Assembly: GCF_008704395.1 (NCBI RefSeq) | Contig: NZ_CP023695.1 | Coordinates: forward strand, 6,262,001 to 6,326,000 | DNA: 64,000 nucleotides | Reading direction: 5' to 3' | From: Streptomyces alboniger | GTDB taxonomy: Bacteria; Actinomycetota; Actinomycetes; Streptomycetales; Streptomycetaceae | Part shown: positions 33,879-41,878 of the stretch, piece by piece | Layout of the letters: the number at the start of each line of letters is the position of its first letter | How positions within the stretch are numbered: position 1 is the first letter of the stretch | Notes under the pieces: model-generated | Told to the model about the DNA's origin: nothing | Database searches by the model: none | Seen by the model: the letters and a program-made list of their open reading frames with translations, nothing else | Position numbers and translations under genes: made by a program

Positions 33879-35294
33879 ATGACGGCTTTCTCGCTCGATC
33901 CTGAACAAACCGCCTGGTGCGCGGAGCTGCGGACACTCGCCTCCGAGCGGCTGCGGCCCCTGGCGGAGAAGGGCGAGCCGGGCCGCGTGAACCGGCCACT
34001 GGTCGAGGCACTGGGCGAACTGGGGCTGCTGGGCCGCCTGTTCGATGACGCCCCCGCGGTCGACTCCGACCGAGGCTCGGCGCCCTCCGTCCGCCCGGGC
34101 CGGGGCTCGGCGCCGGTTGTCGGTCCGGGCCAGGATCCGGCCGCCGCGGTCGGCTCCGACCGGGGCTCGGCACCTGCTGGCCGCCCGGACCGGGGCTCGG
34201 CACCTAATGTCGCCCCCGGCCCCGGCCAGGTCCCGGCACCCGCCGTCCGGCCCGGCGGGGGCTCGGGGCCCGCCGTCGGCCCCAGCCACGGTGCGACCCC
34301 CGCCCGGGGAACCGGCGCCCTCGACCTCTGCCTGATGCGCGAATCGCTCGCCTACGCCTGTACGGAGGCCGAGACCGCCCTCGCCCTGCAAGGCCTCGGC
34401 GCCTATCCCGTGCACGCGCACGGCACGGCCGCGCAGCGGGAGCGGTGGCTGCCGCCCGTCCGCGCCGGGCGCGCCATCGTGGCCTTCGCGCTCTCCGAGC
34501 CGGGCGCGGGCTCGGACGCGGCGGCCCTGTCCCTCACGGCGACACCGGACGGCTCCGGTTCCGGCCCGGGCACCCGTTCCGGCTCGCAAGGCTGGCGCCT
34601 CACCGGCGAGAAGTGCTGGATCTCGAACGCCCCCGAAGCCGACTTCTACACCGTCTTCGCCCGTACGTCCCCCGGCACGGGAGCCCGTGGCGTCACCGCC
34701 TTCCTGGTCCCCGCCGACCGCGCGGGCCTGACCGGCACCCGCCTCGACATGCTCTCCCCGCACCCGATCGGCGCGCTCGTCTTCGACGGGGTACGGGTCG
34801 GCCCCGAGGACGTCCTCGGCGAGGTCGACCGCGGCTTCCGGGTCGCGATGACCACCCTGAACCGGTTCCGGCCGAGCGTCGGCGCGTTCGCGGTCGGCAT
34901 GGCGGCCGCGGCCCTGGACGCGACCCTCGCGTACACGGCCGAACGGGAGGCGTTCGGGGGCAAGTTGAAGGACCTCCAGTCCGTCGCCCATCAGGTCGCC
35001 GAGATGGCCACGCGCACGGAGGCGGCCCGCCTGATGGTGTACGCGGCGGCTTCCGCGTACGACCGGGAAGGCGCCGGGGCGCCCGGCATCGCGCGCCGGG
35101 CGGCGATGGCGAAGCTGCTCGCGACGGAGAACGCGCAGTACGTGGTCGATGCCGCCGTCCAACTGCACGGTGCCCGCGCGCTCCAGCGCGGCCACCTCCT
35201 CGAACACCTCTATCGCGAGGTGCGTGCGCCGCGCGTCTATGAGGGGGCGAGCGAGGTGCAGCGCACGATCATCGCGAAGGAGCTGTACGGGTGA
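33879..35294 (+). CDS. acyl-CoA dehydrogenase with repeat-derived insertion
   Basis: The 471-residue FAD enzyme oxidises an acyl-CoA. It has a helical N-terminus, the middle-domain motif GRAIVAFALSEPGAGSDAAA, EKCWISNAPEADFYTVFART, and the C-terminal ALDATLAYTAEREAFGGKLK. The catalytic glutamate lies in RAPRVYEGASEVQRTIIAKE. Residues about 58-146 are a Gly/Ala/Pro/Ser-rich insertion made of RGSAP repeats, breaking the N-terminal domain between LGLLGRLFDD and ALDLCLMRESLAYACTEAET. Ordinary family members are about 380 residues and join these directly. ATG 33879 has AAGGAGGG upstream. It belongs to the aryl-CoA cluster and is probably controlled by PaaX. Confidence 0.9.
   Translation: MTAFSLDPEQTAWCAELRTLASERLRPLAEKGEPGRVNRPLVEALGELGLLGRLFDDAPAVDSDRGSAPSVRPGRGSAPVVGPGQDPAAAVGSDRGSAPAGRPDRGSAPNVAPGPGQVPAPAVRPGGGSGPAVGPSHGATPARGTGALDLCLMRESLAYACTEAETALALQGLGAYPVHAHGTAAQRERWLPPVRAGRAIVAFALSEPGAGSDAAALSLTATPDGSGSGPGTRSGSQGWRLTGEKCWISNAPEADFYTVFARTSPGTGARGVTAFLVPADRAGLTGTRLDMLSPHPIGALVFDGVRVGPEDVLGEVDRGFRVAMTTLNRFRPSVGAFAVGMAAAALDATLAYTAEREAFGGKLKDLQSVAHQVAEMATRTEAARLMVYAAASAYDREGAGAPGIARRAAMAKLLATENAQYVVDAAVQLHGARALQRGHLLEHLYREVRAPRVYEGASEVQRTIIAKELYG
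34051..34314 (+). repeat. coding repeat array (RGSAP units) inserted in acyl-CoA dehydrogenase
   Basis: GGCTCGGCGCC-like segments recur about every 30-60 bases and encode RGSAP or close variants four times, separated by Pro/Val/Gly-rich spacers. The whole insert is in frame and has no counterpart in standard acyl-CoA dehydrogenases. Confidence 0.8.
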
Positions 35295-35344
35295 GGGCCG
35301 GTGGCCGGTTGACGGGGGCTGGTCCGTGGCCGCGGGCCGGCCGC

Positions 35345-35420
35345 GGCTGGTCGCGCAGTTCCCGGCGCCCCTGACGGGGCACGGATGACCGCGGCGCCCC
35401 CTGACGGGGAGCGGCGCGAA
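35345..35420. repeat. Streptomyces-type intergenic palindromic repeat
   Basis: GGCTGGTCGCGCAGTT, followed by CCCGGCGCCCCTGACGGGGC, resembles a short repeat that I recall scattered through Streptomyces intergenic regions. A second GCGCCCCCTGACGGGGA unit follows at about 35393. Both units can form GC-rich hairpins. The element lies between the acyl-CoA dehydrogenase and RidA genes and may act as a terminator or REP-like element. Confidence 0.6.
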
Positions 35421-35487
35421 GCTCGCTCTGTTCCCGACTTCTGCCCCCCCGGACGGCTTCTGTCCCCCGACCCAGGAGGTCGACCCC

Positions 35488-35886
35488 ATGACCCTGCACC
35501 GCGTCAACCCCGCCGAGCTCTCCCCGCCCACCGGCTTCTCGCACGCCGTCACCGCGACCGGCTCCCGCCTCGTCTTCCTCGCCGGGCAGACCGCCCTGGA
35601 CAGCGAGGGCAAGGTCGTCGGAACCACCCTGCCCGAGCAGTTCGAGGTGGCCCTCGCCAACCTCCTCACCGCCCTGCGCCACGCGGACGGCACCCCCGCC
35701 GACCTCGCTCGCGTCACCGTCTACGCCACGGACGTGGCCGACTACCGCGAACACGCACCCGAACTGGGCGCCATCTGGCGGCGGTTGGTCGGCCGCGACT
35801 ACCCCGCGATGGCGGTGGTGGGCGCGGTCCGGCTGTGGGACGATCAAGCGTTGGTGGAGCTGGACGGGGTGGCGGTCCTCGACTGA
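35488..35886 (+). CDS. RidA-family protein (enamine/imine deaminase or hydrolase)
   Basis: The 132-residue protein is a YjgF/YER057c/UK114 family member. It shows LVFLAGQTALDSEGKVVGTT, QFEVALANLLTALRHADGTP, LARVTVYATDVADYREHAPE and YPAMAVVGAVRLWDDQALVE. Family members hydrolyse reactive enamine/imine intermediates or act on ring-cleavage products. ATG 35488 follows CAGGAGGTCGACCCC. Downstream of an aryl-CoA catabolic cluster it could process a nitrogen-containing intermediate, which would fit an aminobenzoate pathway, but this is inference. Confidence 0.9.
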   Translation: MTLHRVNPAELSPPTGFSHAVTATGSRLVFLAGQTALDSEGKVVGTTLPEQFEVALANLLTALRHADGTPADLARVTVYATDVADYREHAPELGAIWRRLVGRDYPAMAVVGAVRLWDDQALVELDGVAVLD

Positions 35887-35982
35887 CGGCTCGCCGAACT
35901 CGACGCCTGCCGCACGCTGATCCCGCTCGACCGCCCCGACGGCCTGGCGAAGGCCCTCCGCGATTTCACCGAGGAGACGTGA
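35887..35982 (+). pseudogene. possible C-terminal remnant of an alpha/beta hydrolase
   Basis: The frame continuing directly after the RidA stop encodes RLAELDACRTLIPLDRPDGL, then AKALRDFTEET and a stop. The PLDRP-x6-ALRDF pattern resembles the extreme C-terminus of alpha/beta hydrolases of the kind often found in aromatic pathways. There is no start or catalytic residue, so this would be a leftover after deletion. The match is short and could be chance. Confidence 0.4.
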
Positions 35983-36089
35983 GATAGCCCCTCCCGCCTC
36001 GCCAAGTCACCTGCGTCGGAAGGAAGTTCCGGGGTACTTGGAGACAGCCGCGGCCACGAGGGCCGGGGCGACTGAGGAGGGGTGAACAC

Positions 36090-36836
36090 GTGCGTGCGAG
36101 CAAGGTTACGGGCGTCATCGGCATCATGGGACTCTCGGCCGCTCTGCTGACGGGGTGCGGCGACAGCGATGACGGCGGCTCCGGCAAACCGTTCGCCAAG
36201 GACAGCGCCGACCAGATCGCGGCCAAGGCGGTCGAGGCCACCAAGAAGGCGGACTCGATGCGCCTCAAGGGCGACCTGCGGCAGGCCGACGGGAAGTCGG
36301 TGAGCGTGGACCTCGCGGTCGACCAGGAGAAGAACTGCGAGGGGATCGTCGACACCGCGGGCGCCAAGGCCGAGCTGCGGCACACGAACGCGGCACTGTA
36401 CGTGCGCGGCAACGAGCAGTACTGGAAGAACGCGCTGAAGAACCAGCCGGGTTCGGACAAGGTCCTCGCCAAGGTCACCGACAAGTGGGTCAAGACGCCC
36501 GCCGACGACGCCTCGACATCCGGCCTGTGCGACAAGCAGGGCCTGGTCGCCTCCATGGACGAGGACAAGTCGACCCGCAAAGGCATGAAGAAGGGCGACA
36601 CGACGACCGTCGACGGAAAGGAGGCCATCACCCTGACGAAGAAGGCCTCCGGAGGCGAGACCCACACGATGTACGTCGCCACAGAGGGCAAGCCATACAT
36701 TCTGCGCACGTCGGTAAAGGGCGGCGACAAGCCCAACGAGGCGACGTTCACCGACTACAACAAGCCCGTGAGCCCGAAGGCTCCGGGCAAGGGCGAAACG
36801 GTCGACCTCAAGGAACTCGCGGCCTCGGGCCAGTAG
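36090..36836 (+). CDS. secreted lipoprotein, LolA/LppX-like
   Basis: The 248-residue protein has a lipoprotein signal ending in the lipobox LLTGC (MGLSAALLTGCGDSDDGGSG), so it would be anchored outside the membrane. The mature part contains QIAAKAVEATKKADSMRLKG, DGKSVSVDLAVDQEKNCEG, GNEQYWKNAL, DGKEAITLTKKASGGETHTM and YVATEGKPYILRTSVKG. These resemble the curved sheet of the LppX/LprG/LolA lipid-carrier fold common in actinobacterial lipoproteins. GTG 36090 has GAGGAGGGG nearby. No partner gene is evident. Confidence 0.82.
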   Translation: MRASKVTGVIGIMGLSAALLTGCGDSDDGGSGKPFAKDSADQIAAKAVEATKKADSMRLKGDLRQADGKSVSVDLAVDQEKNCEGIVDTAGAKAELRHTNAALYVRGNEQYWKNALKNQPGSDKVLAKVTDKWVKTPADDASTSGLCDKQGLVASMDEDKSTRKGMKKGDTTTVDGKEAITLTKKASGGETHTMYVATEGKPYILRTSVKGGDKPNEATFTDYNKPVSPKAPGKGETVDLKELAASGQ

Positions 36837-36857
36837 CCCCCATCCGGCACGGCAACC

Positions 36858-36923
36858 GCCGCCGCACCCCCGTCCGGCCCGCACGCGCGTGCGCGGAGCG
36901 GGAGCGGGACGGGGTGCGGCGGC
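36858..36923. terminator. bidirectional terminator between lipoprotein and murA-like genes
   Basis: GCCGCCGCACCCCCGTCC (36858-36875) pairs with GGGACGGGGTGCGGCGGC (36906-36923) with one bulged base, enclosing about 30 bases that can fold further (GCACGCGCGTGC). It lies between two convergent genes. Confidence 0.8.
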
Positions 36924-36942
36924 AGCCACAAGTCGACCCGGG

Positions 36943-38472
36943 TTAGATGTCCCGGAACGTCTCGATCTGCGCCCCCACCGAATTCAGCCGCTCCGCCAGA
37001 TCCTCGTACCCACGGTTGATCACGTACACGTTGCGCAGCACCGACGTGCCCTCTGCCGCCATCATCGCGAGGAGGACGACCACGGCGGGGCGCAGCGCCG
37101 GAGGGCACATCATTTCCGCGGCGCGCCAGCGGGTGGGGCCCTCGACCAGGACGCGGTGCGGGTCCAGGAGTTGGAGGCGGCCGCCCAGGCGGTTGAGGTC
37201 CGTGAGGTAGATCGCCCGGTTGTCGTACACCCAGTCGTGGATCAGCGTCTTGCCCTGGGCCGCCGCCGCGATGGCCGCGAAGAAGGGGACGTTGTCGATG
37301 TTCAGGCCGGGGAACGGCATCGGGTGGATCTTGTCGATCGGTGCCTCCAGTTTGGAGGGGCGCACGGTGAGGTCGATGAGGCGCGTGCGGCCGTTGTCCG
37401 CCGCGTACTCCGCCGAGCGGTCGTGGTCGAGGCCCATCTCCTCCAGGACCGCCAGCTCGATCTCCAGGAACTCGATCGGCACCCGGCGCACCGTCAGCTC
37501 GGACTCCGTGACGACGGCGGCGGCCAGCAGGCTCATCGCCTCGACCGGGTCCTCGGACGGGGAGTAGTCGACGTCGACGTCGATGGTCGGCACGCCGTGC
37601 ACGGTCAGCGTCGTCGTCCCGATGCCCTCGACCTTGACGCCCAGCGCCTCCAGGAAGAAGCACAGGTCCTGGACCATGTAGTTCGAGGAGGCGTTGCGGA
37701 TGACGGTGGTGCCCGCGCTGCGGGCCGCGGCGAGCAGCGCGTTCTCCGTGACGGTGTCCCCGCGCTCGGTCAGCACGATGGGCCGGTCGGGGGAGACGTC
37801 CCGCGCGACCTCGGCGTGGTACAGCCCCTCGGTCGCCGCGATGTCCAGACCGAACCGGCGCAGCGCGATCATGTGTGGCTCGATCGTGCGGGTGCCGAGG
37901 TCGCAGCCGCCCGCGTACGGCAGCTTGAAGCGGTCCATGCGGTGCAGCAGAGGGCCGAGGAACATGATGATCGAGCGGGTGCGGCGCGCGGCCTCCGCGT
38001 CGATGGCGTCCATCTCCAGCTTGGCGGGCGGCACGATCTCCAGGTCGACGCCGTCGTTGATCCAACGGGTGCGTACGCCGATGGAGTTGAGCACCTCCAG
38101 AAGGCGGTAGACCTCCTCGATGCGGGCGACGCGGCGCAGCACCGTGCGGCCCTTGTTGAGCAGGGACGCACAGAGCAGCGCCACGCACGCGTTCTTGCTC
38201 GTCTTGACGTCGATGGAGCCGGAGAGGCGGCGCCCGCCGACCACCCGCAGGTGCATCGGCCCGGCGTAACCGAGCGACACGATCTCGCTGTCGAGCGCCT
38301 CGCCGATGCGGGCGATCATCTCAAGGCTGATGTTCTGGTTGCCCCGCTCGATGCGGTTCACGGCGCTCTGGCTGGTGCTGAGCGCTTCGGCGAGCTGCGT
38401 CTGTGTCCAGCCCCGGTGCTGCCGGGCATCACGGATGAGCTTGCCGATGCGTACGAGGTAGTCGTCTGCCAT
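36943..38472 (-). CDS. HTH-fused MurA-like UDP-GlcNAc 1-carboxyvinyltransferase
   Basis: The 509-residue protein joins an XRE helix-turn-helix (about residues 8-65; GWTQTQLAEALSTSQSAVNR, IERGNQNISLEMIARIGEAL) to a full EPSP-synthase-fold enolpyruvyl transferase (from about 75). Catalytic landmarks of MurA are kept: the Lys-Asn pair in VKTSKNACVALL and the loop cysteine in YAGGCDLGTRTIEPH. HPMPFPGLNIDNVPFFAAIA and NRAIYLTDLNRLGGRLQLLD also match. MurA commits UDP-GlcNAc to peptidoglycan. This fusion is a second, regulatory-looking homologue conserved in Streptomyces (SCO5998-like, from memory), possibly sensing amino-sugar status. ATG 38472 is preceded by a palindrome. Confidence 0.92.
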   Translation of the reverse strand: MADDYLVRIGKLIRDARQHRGWTQTQLAEALSTSQSAVNRIERGNQNISLEMIARIGEALDSEIVSLGYAGPMHLRVVGGRRLSGSIDVKTSKNACVALLCASLLNKGRTVLRRVARIEEVYRLLEVLNSIGVRTRWINDGVDLEIVPPAKLEMDAIDAEAARRTRSIIMFLGPLLHRMDRFKLPYAGGCDLGTRTIEPHMIALRRFGLDIAATEGLYHAEVARDVSPDRPIVLTERGDTVTENALLAAARSAGTTVIRNASSNYMVQDLCFFLEALGVKVEGIGTTTLTVHGVPTIDVDVDYSPSEDPVEAMSLLAAAVVTESELTVRRVPIEFLEIELAVLEEMGLDHDRSAEYAADNGRTRLIDLTVRPSKLEAPIDKIHPMPFPGLNIDNVPFFAAIAAAAQGKTLIHDWVYDNRAIYLTDLNRLGGRLQLLDPHRVLVEGPTRWRAAEMMCPPALRPAVVVLLAMMAAEGTSVLRNVYVINRGYEDLAERLNSVGAQIETFRDI

Positions 38473-38483
38473 GCGTCGCAGGT

Positions 38484-38500
38484 TATCTCAGATATGAGAT
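38484..38500. promoter_or_regulatory. palindrome upstream of HTH-murA gene
   Basis: ATCTCA-GATA-TGAGAT is an inverted repeat 13-28 bases before the ATG of the HTH-MurA gene. It could be the operator of the protein's own helix-turn-helix domain. It also resembles the TamR-like palindrome before aconitase at 43308. Confidence 0.6.
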
Positions 38501-38568
38501 GACGTGCGCGCTGGGGTGGTCCATACGGGGAGCGTCCCAGGCCCATTCGGGGAACGGCGTAGGGGAGT

Positions 38569-40476
38569 TCAGCCGCAACCGCAGGAAACATGCCGTCCGC
38601 CGTGCACCGACGCGTACGCCGTGGGCCGGGGCCCCGCCGCCGCCCGCGTCACCCGGGCGGCGGCCGCGCGTCCTGCCGACGACTGTGCGTCGTGCACCAC
38701 TGTGCCTCCGACGAGCGTGAGGCGCACCTCGGCAGAGCTGATATCGGCCACCGGACAGCGCGTCACATCGCGGTCGAGCAGCACCAGATCGGCCTCCTTG
38801 CCCTGCTCGACGGTCCCGGTGAGGTGGTCGGTACGGAGTTGGCGCGCGGTGCCCAACGTGTGCATGAGCAGGGAAGACGCACGGCTGATGCCTTCTTCCG
38901 CGCGGTAGAGGTCGCCCTCGCCGTCCATGCCCTCGCGGTCGATCGCGGTCCGGATCTGGTTCCAGACCTGAAGGGGGTCCACCGGCCAGTCCGAGCCACC
39001 CGCGAGCGTCGCGCCCCGCTTCTGGAGGCTGCGCGCCGGGTACTGCCACCGATGGCGCGCCGCGCCGATGTACGGCAGCAGGGCGTCCACGGTCCAGGTG
39101 TCGCGGGCGGCCCATTGGAGTTGCATGCAGGGGACGACGCCGAGCGCCGCGAACCGGGGGAGGTCGGCGGGATCGACGAGCTGGAGGTGCGCCGTGGTGT
39201 TGCGCACGTCCCGGCGGCCGGTGGCGCGCAGGGCGTACGCGTAGCCGTCGAGGGAGGTGCGTACGGCACGGTCACCGATGGCGTGCGCGTGCATCTGCCA
39301 GCCCTCGGTGTTGAAGGCGGCACTGAGCCGTCCGTAGTCGGCGGCCGACACGTACAGGTCACCGCGGTTGTCGGTGGGCCTGCCGTCCTTGTCCAGATAG
39401 GGCTTCAGGAGCGCGGCGGTCTGCGCGGGGTACTCGATGACGCCGTCGAGGAAGACCTTCACCGTGCCGAAGCGCAGTCCGCGTACGCCCTTGAAGTCCG
39501 CCCGGAGGCCACGGGCGTACGCGAGCGCCGCCGCCGGATCTCCGGTCAGCTCGGTGTCGATGCGCAGGGCGGGCACGATGCGCTGCGGGAGGCGGCCCGA
39601 CTCGGCGAGGCGCTGATAGAGCTTCAGCTCGCCGCGGCCGACGACGGCTTCCATGAAGGTGGTGATCCCGGACGCGGCGGCCTCGGCGAGGATCTTCGTG
39701 GCGGCCTGCGCCAGTCGGGTCTCGTCGGGCTCGGGGATGTGCCGGGCGACGAGTGGCTGGGCGTCGTCCTTGAGTACGCCGGTGGGCTTGCCGTCCCGGC
39801 CCTTGACGATCTCTCCGCCGGCCGGGTCAGGGGTCGACGCGGTGACCTTCGCGATGTCCAGGGCGCGCCGATTGGCCCACAGGTTGTGGCCGTCCCCGCC
39901 GCGCAGGACGATCGGGCGGCGCGTGGGCAGCGCGTCGAGCATCGAGTGGTGCGGGGCGGTGCCGCGGGGGAGGAGCCCGATGGGGTTCCAGTCCTCCACC
40001 ACCAGCCAGCCGTCGGGCTCCTGGTCGGCGGAGTCCTCCAGGAACCCGGTCAGCGTCTTCCGGAGCTGGTCCACCGTCTGCTCGGCCCCCGCGAGGGAGG
40101 GGCGCAGGGAGCGGCTCGCGGCGTCCATGGGGTGGGCGTGCCCGTCGTGGATACCGCTCATGACGGTGCCGCCCCGGGCGTCCACCACGTCGGTGTCCCG
40201 GCCGATGAACCGCCGCACGGCCCGGCCGGCACCGACGGCGAGGATCCGGCCGTCCCGCCCGACGGCCACCGCTTCGGCCCGGGGGCTCCCCGAAGCGCCG
40301 GTGAACACCCGGGCGTTGTGCAGGACGAGCGCGGCGGAGCGACGCCGGGCGGGGGAGGCGGCGGATACTCCGGCGGCTCCGAGGGCCCCGGCGGCCCCGG
40401 CGGCTCCGGCGGCGAGGAGAAGGCCGCGCCGGGAGGGCTGGGGGACGTATGACTTGGATGCGGGCGGCTGCGGCAA
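38569..40476 (-). CDS. Tat-exported amidohydrolase (DUF amidohydrolase_3 family)
   Basis: The 635-residue enzyme has a twin-arginine signal, QPSRRGLLLAAGAAGAAGAL, then a metal-dependent hydrolase domain. The metal site shows GGTVMSGIHDGHAHPMDAAS, MHAHAIGDRAVRTSLDGYAY and GGSDWPVDPLQVWNQIRTAI, followed by DLVLLDRDVTRCPV of the small beta domain. The family (exoenzyme-regulatory AepA-like) has no settled substrate. The start is TTG 40476 with GGAG seven bases upstream; no ATG or GTG fits before the signal peptide. It is divergent from a LacI regulator, which probably controls it. Confidence 0.88.
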   Translation of the reverse strand: MPQPPASKSYVPQPSRRGLLLAAGAAGAAGALGAAGVSAASPARRRSAALVLHNARVFTGASGSPRAEAVAVGRDGRILAVGAGRAVRRFIGRDTDVVDARGGTVMSGIHDGHAHPMDAASRSLRPSLAGAEQTVDQLRKTLTGFLEDSADQEPDGWLVVEDWNPIGLLPRGTAPHHSMLDALPTRRPIVLRGGDGHNLWANRRALDIAKVTASTPDPAGGEIVKGRDGKPTGVLKDDAQPLVARHIPEPDETRLAQAATKILAEAAASGITTFMEAVVGRGELKLYQRLAESGRLPQRIVPALRIDTELTGDPAAALAYARGLRADFKGVRGLRFGTVKVFLDGVIEYPAQTAALLKPYLDKDGRPTDNRGDLYVSAADYGRLSAAFNTEGWQMHAHAIGDRAVRTSLDGYAYALRATGRRDVRNTTAHLQLVDPADLPRFAALGVVPCMQLQWAARDTWTVDALLPYIGAARHRWQYPARSLQKRGATLAGGSDWPVDPLQVWNQIRTAIDREGMDGEGDLYRAEEGISRASSLLMHTLGTARQLRTDHLTGTVEQGKEADLVLLDRDVTRCPVADISSAEVRLTLVGGTVVHDAQSSAGRAAAARVTRAAAGPRPTAYASVHGGRHVSCGCG

Positions 40477-40632
40477 GAGGGCACTCCAAACGTGACGGCG
40501 ACGGCCAGGGATGAGTGGGCGGGGAACTTCCACCGTGAAGCCGCGGCACGGACGGCCCCGCCGCGACCCGAACCAGACCCTCGACGAGTAATCCGTTAAC
40601 CAGAACCCGCCCCTGACGACGATTTCCGTACG

Positions 40633-41637
40633 ATGAGCCGCGTGCCAGGGCCGAGACTGACCGACATAGCCCGCGCCGCGGAGGTCTCGACGGCGACGGT
40701 CTCCCACGCCCTCAACGGCACCGGCAGGATCGGCGAGGCCACCCGCCGCCGCGTCCGCGAGACGGCGACGCGCCTCGGCTACGGCACCCCCGGCCCTACG
40801 CGCAGCCGTACGCTCGGCATCGCCGTCACGACCTTCCCCGGTGCCTGGAACTACACGGAGGTCGCCTACTTCTCGCGCGCCGTCACCGCGGCCACCTCCG
40901 CCGCCCACGCGCGGGGTTACGCCCTGACCACGTTCCCCGCCGACCGCGCCGCGGACGACTCCTGGCACAGCCTCGCCGTCGACGGCATGCTCATCGTGGA
41001 CAGCCCGCGCGGCGACCCGATGGTCCGCGCCCTGCGGGCCCGCGGCATCCCGCTCGTCTTCGACGGCGCCCCCGGAGACCCCCGGCCCGGTGACCGCTGG
41101 GTCGACAACGACCACGAGGCGACCGCCCGCGAGGTCCTCGACCACCTCGCCGCGACCGGCGCCCGCCGCATCGCCCTCCAGTCGGGCAACGGCGACGAGC
41201 ACTACGCCCGCGCGGTCACGGCGGCGTACACGCGGTGGTGCGACCGGCACGGCTCGGCGCCGCGGATCGTGCCCTTCGAGGTGGCCGACGGCCAAGGGCA
41301 CGCGTTCGACGCACTGCTGCGGGGCCCTGACCGTGCCGACGCCGTCTACGCCGCGTACGACCCGGGCGGCCGCCAGCTGCTGGCCGCCGCCGCCCGCCAC
41401 GGCCTGCGGATCCCGGGCGACCTGCGGCTGGTGTGCGCGAGCGAGGACCCCGGTTACGAGGCGACCACGCCGCCGGTGACCACGGTCACCCTCGACCCGG
41501 AGCGCACGGCGCGCACCGCCGTGACACTCCTCGTCGACCTGATCGAGGGCACGTGCCGGACGGCTCCCGGCCCGCTGGTCGTACCGGCCGCGCTCCTGGT
41601 GCGGGCCTCATCCGGCGGGGAGCAGGCGCACCCCTGA
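40633..41637 (+). CDS. LacI-family transcriptional regulator
   Basis: The 334-residue protein has the N-terminal LacI helix-turn-helix and hinge (RLTDIARAAEVSTATVSHAL, NGTGRIGEATRRRVRETATR) and a periplasmic-binding-protein-like effector domain (LGIAVTTFPGAWNYTEVAYF, RIALQSGNGDEHYARAVTAA, RLVCASEDPGYEATTPPVTT). It is divergent from the exported amidohydrolase with 156 bases between them. That gap includes the AT-rich patch GAGTAATCCGTTAACC (about 40588-40603) that may hold operator and promoter. Effector unknown. Confidence 0.9.
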   Translation: MSRVPGPRLTDIARAAEVSTATVSHALNGTGRIGEATRRRVRETATRLGYGTPGPTRSRTLGIAVTTFPGAWNYTEVAYFSRAVTAATSAAHARGYALTTFPADRAADDSWHSLAVDGMLIVDSPRGDPMVRALRARGIPLVFDGAPGDPRPGDRWVDNDHEATAREVLDHLAATGARRIALQSGNGDEHYARAVTAAYTRWCDRHGSAPRIVPFEVADGQGHAFDALLRGPDRADAVYAAYDPGGRQLLAAAARHGLRIPGDLRLVCASEDPGYEATTPPVTTVTLDPERTARTAVTLLVDLIEGTCRTAPGPLVVPAALLVRASSGGEQAHP

Positions 41638-41672
41638 TCTCCCCGGCGGACCCGCCCAGGGCCGGTTGACGA

Positions 41673-41688
41673 GTGGGCACGCGCCCAC
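41673..41688 (+). terminator. small hairpin after LacI gene
   Basis: GTGGGC-ACGC-GCCCAC forms a six-pair stem with a four-base loop 35 bases after the LacI stop. There is no T-run, as usual in Streptomyces. The remaining bases to 41878 hold no supported gene and are notably AT-richer at about 41790-41860, probably the PAP2 promoter. Confidence 0.55.
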
Positions 41689-41878
41689 CAGGGGTCCCGC
41701 CCGGCGCGCGGGCCCGGATAATGGAGGTCACGCCCACCGGACGGAGTCGGCATGACCCGCGAAGCCCACCCGCATAGCTCCGATAACATGCTCGGACTCA
41801 CAGCCCACGTCTAACAAATCGGCCAAACAATTGATATCCAGAGCATCGCGGGTGTTTTCGCGAACAAACTGCACAGCC

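Noticed and set aside
40476..41400. Longer N-terminus for the exported amidohydrolase frame
   Set aside because: The extension is antisense to the LacI gene and would bury the twin-arginine signal; TTG 40476 with a ribosome site is preferred.
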